Source: Opitutus sp. GAS368 (GTDB lineage Bacteria > Verrucomicrobiota > Verrucomicrobiia > Opitutales > Opitutaceae). Taken from it: 40,565 nt of DNA. The notes under the pieces are model-generated. The model saw only the letters and a program-made list of their open reading frames with translations, searched no databases and was not told the origin of the DNA. The stretch is taken from positions 1 through 40,565 of the forward strand of contig CAMCHO010000020.1 in assembly GCA_945874455.1 (NCBI GenBank), written 5' to 3'. The translations under genes and the position numbers were made by a program. Shown here piece after piece: positions 8,217-15,186 of the stretch (the stretch's first letter is position 1; each line of letters begins with the position of its first letter).

Positions 8217-9788
8217 TCACGGGAAATCTTTCAGCCAAGCAGTCTGCGGCCAGTCCGTGCCGACAGTGGCAGGCTGCGGGGTGCCCGGGGTGCTGCGGCC
8301 TCGCTCGATGTCGGCGCGCAGGAGGCGGCCGAGGCGTTGGACGATTTCGGGGTGCGCGCTGGCGACGTTGGTGGTTTCGGCCGGATCGGCGGATAGATCG
8401 TAGAGTTGGAACGGTGGGAGGGTGGCGAGATCCGTACGCGGGGTCTGGAGCCATTGGCTGGGGGCCGGCGTGGGGGAACTCCAGCCGCCGGAACCCGGCC
8501 AGAGGAGGAGTTTCCAACGGCCATCACGGATCGCGAAACGACCCTCGGCAGAGTGGCTGACGAGGGAGGTGCGGACGGGCGCTGTCACGGGCGAGACGCC
8601 CGGGCCACTCGGCATTGCGCCGCCGCCGCGCAGTAGCGGGAGAAAACTGATGCTGTCTTCGGCGGCGGTGGCGGCGATCTGGGTGTTAAGGATTTCGGCG
8701 CAGGTGGCGAAGAGGTCGAGTTGCTCGACGAGGGCGTGGGTCGTCGTGCCGGCTTTGATAGTCGCGGGCCAATGCGCGATGAACGGCACGCGGTGGCCAC
8801 CTTCGAAGAGATCTGATTTGTACCCGCGAAAGCCGGCGCTCGCATCGTGCTTGAATTTCGCGTGGGCAGGGACGTTGGCGGCGGGGGCGAAGCCGTTATC
8901 CGACGTAAAAATGATGAGAGTGTTTTTCGCGAGGCCGTGTTTCTCAAGGGCGGCGAGGAGGAGGCCGACGTCGGCGTCGACTTGGGTGACGAAGTCGCCG
9001 TAGGACGTGGTGTGAGTTTTTCCCGCAAACTCGCGCGTCGGCAGAATCGGCGTGTGTGGTGCGGCGAGTGGGAGGTAGAGAAAGAAGGGCTTGCCGTCGC
9101 GGGCGGCGGCGCGTTCAGCAAAGAACGCGAGGGACTTTTCGATGAGACGGGGCTGCACGTCTTCCATCTTAAAATCGGGCCCGATCGGGCCGCCGCGCCA
9201 CAGTTTGGGCACAGGGCTGTCGGCGATGGTAGCCGTGGGCACGGCGGTGGCGCGATCGTTGGCCAGCCACACGTACGGCGGCATATCGAGGGATGCGCTG
9301 ATGCCGAAGAAGCGGTCGAAGCCATAGGCGAGCGGGCCGTTGGCGAAGGGTTGGGAGAAATCGACGTTTTCGAGTTGAGTGCCCGTGCGCGTCCAATCGA
9401 GGCCAAGGTGCCATTTGCCGAAGACGGCGGTGGTGTAGCCGTGTTCGCGGAGGAAGCTCGCGACAGTGGGACGGTGCGCCTCGATGAGCGGTGGGTGGTA
9501 ACCTTGCAGCACGCCCTGTTTCAGACGTCCACGCCATGCATAGCGGCCGGTGAGGAGCGCGTAGCGGGCGGGAGTACAGAGGGAGGAAGCGGAGTGGGCG
9601 TCCGTGAAACGCAGGCCTCCACGCGCGAGGCGGTCGAGGTGCGGCGTTCGCCAGGCGCTTTGGGCATTGTAGCACGAGACGTCGCCGATGCCGAGGTCGT
9701 CGGCAAGGATGTAGACGATGTTTGGCGGCGGAGTCGCGGCCCGGGCGGCGAACGCGATAAGCAGGGCCCCAACGGCAGCGAGGATCAC
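8217..9788 (-). CDS. Exported sulfatase, type I (Cys-type formylglycine)
   Basis: Hydrolyses a sulfate ester, probably in the periplasm. The active-site motif CTPAR (C71-R75) is the Cys-type sulfatase signature, in which the cysteine is converted to formylglycine. Other family marks are the metal-binding pair D30-D31 in YILADDLG, GKWHLGLDW, APHTPILPT and IIFTSDNGF. The start is uncertain. GTG 9788 begins directly at a signal peptide (VILAAVGALLIAFAARA); ATG 9893 adds 35 residues and would place a strong palindrome inside the coding region, so I prefer 9788. Length is 523 residues, normal for S1 sulfatases. About residues 393-403 (GPGVSPV area) are encoded by a palindromic repeat element not expected in the family. 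No maturase gene is in the window. Confidence 0.9.
   Translation of the reverse strand: MILAAVGALLIAFAARAATPPPNIVYILADDLGIGDVSCYNAQSAWRTPHLDRLARGGLRFTDAHSASSLCTPARYALLTGRYAWRGRLKQGVLQGYHPPLIEAHRPTVASFLREHGYTTAVFGKWHLGLDWTRTGTQLENVDFSQPFANGPLAYGFDRFFGISASLDMPPYVWLANDRATAVPTATIADSPVPKLWRGGPIGPDFKMEDVQPRLIEKSLAFFAERAAARDGKPFFLYLPLAAPHTPILPTREFAGKTHTTSYGDFVTQVDADVGLLLAALEKHGLAKNTLIIFTSDNGFAPAANVPAHAKFKHDASAGFRGYKSDLFEGGHRVPFIAHWPATIKAGTTTHALVEQLDLFATCAEILNTQIAATAAEDSISFLPLLRGGGAMPSGPGVSPVTAPVRTSLVSHSAEGRFAIRDGRWKLLLWPGSGGWSSPTPAPSQWLQTPRTDLATLPPFQLYDLSADPAETTNVASAHPEIVQRLGRLLRADIERGRSTPGTPQPATVGTDWPQTAWLKDFP
8581..8611 (+). repeat. HGRDARAT-type palindromic element inside the sulfatase gene
   Basis: The core is CGGGCG-AGA-CGCCCG (8588-8602), a 6-bp perfect stem with a 3-base loop. 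One + strand frame reads CHGRDARATRH across it. I recognise HGRDARAT as a string that recurs in spurious translations from verrucomicrobial and related genomes, pointing to a dispersed DNA repeat. In the sulfatase frame on the - strand it encodes part of a Gly/Pro-rich loop, with the frame kept. Confidence 0.55.
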
Positions 9789-9830
9789 CCGGTGACATCG
9801 TCTGCCGAACCGCCCGATTTTTTCATAGGG

Positions 9831-9853
9831 AGTGTCACGTATTACGTGACACT
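9831..9853 (-). promoter_or_regulatory. 23-bp palindrome, candidate operator of the sulfatase gene
   Basis: Arms AGTGTCACGTA (9831-9841) and TACGTGACACT (9843-9853) are perfect 11-bp reverse complements around a single T. This is the size and symmetry of a dimeric repressor or activator site. It ends about 43 bases upstream of the GTG at 9788. A further ACGTGACA copy lies at 9879-9886, 35 bases from the right arm's ACGTGACA. The cognate regulator is not identifiable here. Confidence 0.5.
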
Positions 9854-10003
9854 TGATTTCGAGTATTTTTTGAGAAAAACGTGACAGGGTCATGGATGGA
9901 GTAGGGATGTCATTGGAGGGGCGTCGGATCTCTCGGTATGTTGCCAAAAATACGCTCGGATCAGAAAAAGCCGAGCGCGCGGGTCAGCGCGAAAACGGGG
10001 CGG

Positions 10004-10028
10004 GGGAGGCCGCCTCCCGCGAGGCGGG
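10004..10028. repeat. GC-rich double hairpin, REP-like
   Basis: GGGAGG and CCTCCC pair around CCG (10004-10018), and an alternative stem CCCGC/GCGGG pairs around GAG (10016-10028), followed by CTAC. Competing stems of this kind in a gap between genes suggest a palindromic repeat unit. No T tract follows on either strand, so I do not call it a terminator. Confidence 0.35.
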
Positions 10029-10183
10029 CTACGAGCCGCGCAAGAAATCGTGAAATCGGGCGCCGAGAATCGGGCATCTGGAAATTTTTGGGAAATAAAC
10101 CATTCATGACGTCACCTCAAATTTCTAGATACCCGCTGCCCGACCTCACGATCTCCGCGGCCATTTGCTCGGGGTAGGGCGCA

Positions 10184-11914
10184 CTAGGAAATCGTGAGCG
10201 TCGTCTTAAATGGAGTCAGGCCGGTGAGGTAAACGCTCTGGCCGTCCCATTTCGGGAGAGCGCCGCGAACTTGCTCGTAAGTGTGTTCGACGCGGCCGGG
10301 GCCGAATTCGATGGTGTCGTCACCGACGGTGTAGTTGCCGGTGCCGCTGCGGAGGAAAAAGGCGTCAGTGACGCGGGGCACAGGCTCGACCCCGGTGAGT
10401 TTTCCGCCGTGGCGGAAGGCGAGCTCGATGGAGACGGGGACGTCGGCTGTGCCGGTAAGGGAAATCGCGAGCGTAAATTTTCCGGAGATTTCGGTGACTT
10501 CGACGCTGGCTTCGAGGCGCTGGACGTTGCTCTGCTGGCGCATGGCCTTGCTATTGGTCGCGAGCGTGCCGTTGGGTGCCATTTTGGTGTGATCGCCAAG
10601 GGCGATCTGCGCGGCGGAGAGCGGCTGGAAGTAGGGGCCCTCGAGGGACTGGCGGAGAATATAGCTGCCGGCGCGGACTTCGAGGGTGTCGGCCGTGAAC
10701 TGGCCCTTGCCAAAAAACGCGGTCGCGAAACGCACGGCCTCGAGGGCGGCGGAGTTTTTGCGGAACGAAAACAGCGTGGTGTTGTTGGCGAGGATGGTCG
10801 CGCTCGCGGAGCCGCGGCGGATGCGCGCGAGCGTGGAGTAGGAAAAATGTTTCGCGTAGTCGGTGGGTAAAGGAGCGTCGGCAGGGAGCGCACGGAGGAG
10901 CGCGGGTTCGGTCAGAAATGCGGCGAGCTCGCCGATCTGGGCTCGGGCGGTACGTTCGATCTGGCGGCACATCGCGGCAAAGCGGCCGTTGTTGTCGTGC
11001 AACGCGAGGGTGCGATACGAGTAGTAGTAGCGGGCCATGCTACCGCGCTGATAGCGGTCTTGGCGGCGCGAAGCCTCGGTGACGACCTCACCGTCGGGGT
11101 GCACGTAGAAGATGGTCATTTCGAGATTGCGCCGCACGGACTCGAGTAGTGCGGGCCGCTGGAGATGCCGCGCGACGGTGATTAGCGCACGGTTCACAAT
11201 CGGCGAGTAGACGGTGGTGCTCTTCTCGGTGTATTGGCCGTCGGGATCGAGATCGACGGTCTCGGCGAGCCATTGGTCGATGCGCGCGACGTAGCTCGCA
11301 TTAGGGAAAAGGCCGTTGGCGGACGCGAGAGCGGCGCACACAACCCAGCGGTGGTTGGGTGTGTGGACACCACCGGTCACGAGGCCAGTGGCTCCGCGCG
11401 TGATGAATTTACCAAGTTCACTGGCAAGAGCAACGAACGCGGGCACAGGGCTCGCGCGGAGGAGAACGCAGGGGGGGCACACGACCTCCAAAATGAACGC
11501 CATATCAGGTGGCGAGTGGAAATTCGTGGCGAAGTAATCGACGGTGCCATCTTCGGGATGTTGCGCGGCGAGCAGGTAGGCGACGGCGAGACGCAACGGC
11601 TCCACGAGGTCGGTGGACTTGTAATATTTCGAGCCGGGTGCGCAGGCAGCGCACGCTAGGGCGGAGATAAACCCGGAGGTGTTTTGCGCGGTATGGAGTC
11701 CGTATTCGTTGACCTGGCCGCCGAGCCAACGATGGCCGCTGCGGCGCTCTTGTTTCGCGAGCAGCGCGGGGATGCCGGCGTCGTTGGCGCGGATGAATTC
11801 GCGGAGGAGCTCCTCGGAAGCCGCCGGTATCGCCTCGGCAGCGAAAGAGCGGGGGCCGAGCGCGGCGAGGGACGTGAGGGTGGCGGTGGAGGCGAGGAAG
11901 TGGCGGCGATGCAT
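10184..11914 (-). CDS. Tat-exported protein, probable alpha/alpha-toroid polysaccharide lyase-like enzyme
   Basis: A 576-residue protein that I do not recognise at family level. The N terminus is a twin-arginine signal (RRHFLAST at 3-10, then a hydrophobic stretch to SFAAEA). Residues about 35-330 are helical with repeated small-residue helices, and the C-terminal third (about 390-576) is beta-rich, an arrangement like several polysaccharide lyases (alpha/alpha barrel plus beta-sandwich). Polar clusters that could be catalytic are NFHSPPD at 131-137, GGVHTPNHRWV at 181-191, TTVYSPIVNRAL at 233-244 and ASRRQDRYQRG at 281-291; they resemble the Asn/His/Tyr/Arg sets used by toroid lyases. The gene begins 11 bases after the stop of the receptor gene, so the two form an operon. 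A glycoside hydrolase or a non-catalytic binding protein remains possible. Confidence 0.6.
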   Translation of the reverse strand: MHRRHFLASTATLTSLAALGPRSFAAEAIPAASEELLREFIRANDAGIPALLAKQERRSGHRWLGGQVNEYGLHTAQNTSGFISALACAACAPGSKYYKSTDLVEPLRLAVAYLLAAQHPEDGTVDYFATNFHSPPDMAFILEVVCPPCVLLRASPVPAFVALASELGKFITRGATGLVTGGVHTPNHRWVVCAALASANGLFPNASYVARIDQWLAETVDLDPDGQYTEKSTTVYSPIVNRALITVARHLQRPALLESVRRNLEMTIFYVHPDGEVVTEASRRQDRYQRGSMARYYYSYRTLALHDNNGRFAAMCRQIERTARAQIGELAAFLTEPALLRALPADAPLPTDYAKHFSYSTLARIRRGSASATILANNTTLFSFRKNSAALEAVRFATAFFGKGQFTADTLEVRAGSYILRQSLEGPYFQPLSAAQIALGDHTKMAPNGTLATNSKAMRQQSNVQRLEASVEVTEISGKFTLAISLTGTADVPVSIELAFRHGGKLTGVEPVPRVTDAFFLRSGTGNYTVGDDTIEFGPGRVEHTYEQVRGALPKWDGQSVYLTGLTPFKTTLTIS

Positions 11915-11925
11915 GGAGGGAAAAA

Positions 11926-14900
11926 TCAGCGTTCGATGTCGAGAGAGAGGAGGAACTCGCGGCCAGCTTGGCGGCCGTAGTTGCGGGGGACGCCGTTGGC
12001 GAAGGTGCGGGTGACGAAGACGCGCTCGGTGTTGAAGACGTTGTTGACGTTGAGCTGCACGCGGCAGGTGGAGTTGGCGAAACCGCGGAAGCGGTAGTTG
12101 GCCATCAGGCCGGTGAGAATGTAACGCTCGGAATAATACGGATTGTCACGGTCCGTGCGGACCTTGCCCTTGGCGTCGATTTTATTGGGGAAGCCGATCA
12201 CACTCGGAGCACGATAACGAAAATTTAGAGACATGCTTGCGCCCTTGAGGCGGCCCTCGGTGAAGCTGCGGGTGACGACGGCGTTGGAGCGCCAAGTCTG
12301 GGAGTTTCCGCCGGGGTTGCCGAGGCTCGCTTGGATGTCATCGAGCGGGCTCTGGATGAGTTGCGCGTGGGCGGCTTCGACGGTGCGCGTGGGGTCGTAG
12401 GCGGCGGTGGCCCAGCCGCCGCGGTAGGCGCGCCAGGTCGCGAGTTTGGCGTCGAGATAGTTATACCACGGTTGCGTGGAGAGGTCGTCGATTTCGGTGT
12501 CAGTACGGCCGGCGTTCATGAAGATCCGCCAGTGGCGGGTCGGGTTGAAGGTGACTTCGACTTCCAGGCCCTTGCTGCTCCGGTCACCGGGCAGACGGAA
12601 ATCGGCAGGGAGCGGATTGCGCGCCTGGACGAAGAGCGGGTTGAGCGGGTAGGTCGGATCGTTGAGGTAGAGTTGCTGCTCAAAGTTGATCAGATTCTGG
12701 CGGAGACCGGAGTCGCCGAGCGTGGTATTGCGATTGAGGGAATTGAAATAGTTGACCTTGAAATTGAGGCGGTCGTCGAGGAAGCGGAGACGCACGGAGT
12801 ATTCGTGAGACTCGCCGTAGTTGGGCTCGACGACGGTGCCGGTGACGTCGCGCACGACGGCGACCTCGTTGAGCGAGGCATTGCGCGAGTAGTCGTACCC
12901 GAAGGAGACCCAGCGCTCGAGCCATGGCGGGCGGACGATGAAGCCGTAGTTCCAGCGGGTGGCGGAGCGGTAGGGCGTCCAGACAGAGGCGGGTTCTTTC
13001 TCGCGAAAATCGGCGTAGGCGCGATAGCCGGTGCCGAGGGGATTTTGCGGCGTGATCGGGCCTTCGGTGAGGATGGGTTGAAACGAGCCGAAGTTGGAAT
13101 TGCGCACGCGATCGTAGCGCACGCCGATGTTGGCCACGAGATGGTTTTTGAAAAACACACTCGAGGTGCTCCCGGCGAGCGAGCCGCGCTGGAGATGGTT
13201 CGCGGATGGGTTGGTGCCGACGCCGCCCACGGGATTCTCGAACGACGTGACGCCGAAGCGCTCGCCGGCGGCGGTCGTGAACCAAAGTGTCTCCATCAAA
13301 TCGCCGTAGGCGGTCGGGGCGGCGAGGCCGTAGGCGCGGGGGTCGCTCGTGCTGCCGAACACCGGGAGGTATTGCCGCATGTTGATCTCGCGCTCGATGC
13401 TCAGCGGGTTGTTTTGCGCGGCGGCGGAGAGGAAACTGGGCTTACCGATGATGAGGTTGCGGAGCTGAGCGAGGGTGTAGGTCGCGGAATCCTCGTAGCT
13501 GGCGAAGACGCCGAGGCGGTGCAGGCCGAGGTGGCGGGTCCAGCTGGCGTTCTTCGTGAAGTCCTGCTCATGAGTACCGACGGCGCGCGCCTGATGGACC
13601 GCGAAGTCCGCCCAGTTGCCCTGGCCGGTGGAGCGATTCGACTCGAGGTAGGAGCGGCCGTAGAGCGGATTGGCGGTCACGCCGTCGGGCAGAAAGGCAT
13701 TGATGTCGACGAGGATGTCGTAGGCGTTATTGGCGAAGAGTTGCGTGGTTTGATTACGATAGGATTCAAAGGAGTAACCGAGCTCGACAAACGTCGTGCG
13801 GGCAATGCGCTGCTCAATCGTCGCGGTGACGTTGCGGCTGCGGCGGAAGTTGTAGCGGCTCCAGCCGGCGGGGTTCGTGTTCCACGGTAGGCCCGGATCA
13901 ATGAGTGTCTGGGTGTTGCCAGCCGTACCGGCGCCGTCGGCGATATTGACGAAGACAGTGTTGCGCACGTCCTGGAAATTCACAAACGCCGGACTGCCGT
14001 TTTGCGGGAAAACGAAGAGCTGCGACTTTGTGCTGAAGGCGTAGGCGCGCGTCGTGCCGTCGCTGAGTGCGAAGCTCGGCGCCGCCGGCCGGCCGGTGGT
14101 CGCGGCCGTGGCGGCGAAATTGCGATAGGTCTGCGGATTGCCGGCGCGCTGGGAGGCGAGCCAATGCAGGTAGCCGTTGTCGCGCGCCATGGTGGTCGCG
14201 GGGCGGGCGTCGCGGCGGTGGTGATACTCGCCCTCGACGCGGACCGTGGTGTTCTTGAACGGCTGCCACGTCGTCGCGATGAAAGCGCGGCGGCTATCGT
14301 CATAGCCGGGAGTGATGAAATACTCTTTGTTTTCGCGCAGCGTCACGAGACGTAGCGCGAGTTTTTTTGGAACGAGCACCTGGCTGATGTCGAAGACGGT
14401 GCGTTCGGAGCCGTAGCTGTCGGCGCGGAGCGAGAGCTTTTGTTTGTTGCGCGTGAGGTTTGCGCGCGCAGAGGTGCTTTCGGCGGTGCCGGCGGAACCA
14501 CCGAGACCGAATTGAACCGCATTGGCGCCGCTCACCAGTGAGAATCGCTCGGTATTGTAGGAGTCGGCTTCGATGGTCGTGCGAAAATAATTACGCGTCT
14601 TGTCGATGTTGCCGAGGCCGCGGGAATTGCCGGAATCGTCGGCGATGTTGCGCGAACCGGGGCGGGAGTCGGCATTGCCGTTGACGTTGTCGAAGTAGGT
14701 CTGGGTCGTGGCAGAGAAAAGAAACGCCTCGTCGGTCGTCGTCGCGCCGATGTCGTCGAGGAAATCCTTTGTGAAGACCTGCACCTGCCCGGCGACATCC
14801 GCGAGGTCGATCTTGCCGCGGCCGCCCTGCAAAATGGCGGTGGACTGGTAGCCGCGGACGGAGTCGGGTCCGACCTCGAAAGGTGAGAGGACGATGGGCT

Positions 14901-15030
14901 CGTCTTTCTGGACCGCGGTTGGCGCTGCGGGCGAATTCGCGGGAGCTCGTTGGGCGGCGAGGAATGGAGCGAGGGCGATCGCGAGCGAAGCGGTCAACCA
15001 CAGTCGGGCGGGGTTTGGGTTCATGGGCAT
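11926..15030 (-). CDS. TonB-dependent outer-membrane receptor (A)
   Basis: Outer-membrane active transporter, 1034 residues. A Sec signal peptide (about 1-26, ending APFLAAQ) is followed by a Pro/Ala linker and the motif LSPFEV at about 48-53. The plug domain follows (VQVFTKDFLDDIG, ERFSLVSGANAVQFGLGGSA). A long beta-barrel ends in REFLLSLDIER rather than the usual terminal aromatic residue. There is no N-terminal carboxypeptidase-like domain and no SusD neighbour. The two ATGs at 15030 and 15024 are equally good starts. The gene is divergent from receptor B across 156 bases and is co-directional with the lyase-like gene 11 bases downstream. Substrate is unknown; neighbours suggest a polysaccharide fragment or aromatic conjugate. 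Confidence 0.92.
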   Translation of the reverse strand: MPMNPNPARLWLTASLAIALAPFLAAQRAPANSPAAPTAVQKDEPIVLSPFEVGPDSVRGYQSTAILQGGRGKIDLADVAGQVQVFTKDFLDDIGATTTDEAFLFSATTQTYFDNVNGNADSRPGSRNIADDSGNSRGLGNIDKTRNYFRTTIEADSYNTERFSLVSGANAVQFGLGGSAGTAESTSARANLTRNKQKLSLRADSYGSERTVFDISQVLVPKKLALRLVTLRENKEYFITPGYDDSRRAFIATTWQPFKNTTVRVEGEYHHRRDARPATTMARDNGYLHWLASQRAGNPQTYRNFAATAATTGRPAAPSFALSDGTTRAYAFSTKSQLFVFPQNGSPAFVNFQDVRNTVFVNIADGAGTAGNTQTLIDPGLPWNTNPAGWSRYNFRRSRNVTATIEQRIARTTFVELGYSFESYRNQTTQLFANNAYDILVDINAFLPDGVTANPLYGRSYLESNRSTGQGNWADFAVHQARAVGTHEQDFTKNASWTRHLGLHRLGVFASYEDSATYTLAQLRNLIIGKPSFLSAAAQNNPLSIEREINMRQYLPVFGSTSDPRAYGLAAPTAYGDLMETLWFTTAAGERFGVTSFENPVGGVGTNPSANHLQRGSLAGSTSSVFFKNHLVANIGVRYDRVRNSNFGSFQPILTEGPITPQNPLGTGYRAYADFREKEPASVWTPYRSATRWNYGFIVRPPWLERWVSFGYDYSRNASLNEVAVVRDVTGTVVEPNYGESHEYSVRLRFLDDRLNFKVNYFNSLNRNTTLGDSGLRQNLINFEQQLYLNDPTYPLNPLFVQARNPLPADFRLPGDRSSKGLEVEVTFNPTRHWRIFMNAGRTDTEIDDLSTQPWYNYLDAKLATWRAYRGGWATAAYDPTRTVEAAHAQLIQSPLDDIQASLGNPGGNSQTWRSNAVVTRSFTEGRLKGASMSLNFRYRAPSVIGFPNKIDAKGKVRTDRDNPYYSERYILTGLMANYRFRGFANSTCRVQLNVNNVFNTERVFVTRTFANGVPRNYGRQAGREFLLSLDIER

Positions 15031-15186
15031 GGTCGTTGGAGCGGGTGGGGAGACTCTTCACCAAGTGGGCGTGAGACCGCAGCGCAAGAGTGAACTTACG
15101 CTTGTCGTTCGCCGGGGGATGAGTCCTTTTTTGGCGCGGTCGATTCCACTTTGGATTCGACCTGGCAAACCCTCACCCGAACTGAA
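15031..15186. promoter_or_regulatory. Divergent control region of two TonB-dependent receptors
   Basis: The 156 bases between the two receptor starts must hold both promoters. No clear -35/-10 pair stands out on either strand. The most ordered feature is the 25-bp inverted repeat at 15138-15162 close to receptor B. Confidence 0.5.
15138..15162 (+). promoter_or_regulatory. 25-bp inverted repeat, candidate operator or leader hairpin of receptor B
   Basis: Arms GGTCGATTCCA (15138-15148) and TGGATTCGACC (15152-15162) are reverse complements at 10 of 11 positions around CTT. It lies 24 bases before the ATG at 15187. It could be a dimeric regulator site or, if transcribed, a hairpin near the ribosome-binding region. 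It is unrelated in sequence to the palindrome at 9831-9853. Confidence 0.45.

Larger units (their letters stand above)
9789..10183. other. Sulfatase upstream region with two palindromes
   Basis: A 395-base stretch without a convincing gene. It holds a near-perfect 23-bp inverted repeat next to the sulfatase start (9831-9853), a third half-site-like ACGTGACA near 9879-9886, a GC-rich double hairpin at 10004-10028 and a TGACGTCA palindrome at 10107-10114. A + strand frame at 9938-10177 is open but is mostly Arg/Pro/Ser and looks non-coding. The sulfatase is therefore probably transcribed from its own promoter rather than by read-through from the receptor operon. Confidence 0.5.

Noticed and set aside
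8847-9884. 345-residue + strand frame opposite the sulfatase
   Set aside because: Antisense shadow of a gene with clear sulfatase motifs.
10107-10114. TGACGTCA as a regulatory site
   Set aside because: An 8-bp palindrome with no extended symmetry is expected by chance and has no clear promoter beside it.
9938-10177. 79-residue + strand frame upstream of the lyase-like gene
   Set aside because: Arg/Pro/Ser-rich low-complexity translation that covers palindromic DNA; no start signal and no family.
12331-13890. 519-residue + strand frame opposite receptor A
   Set aside because: Antisense of a real gene. Long opposite-strand frames are expected in GC-rich coding DNA, and the translation is rich in Gly/Val/Glu with no domain.
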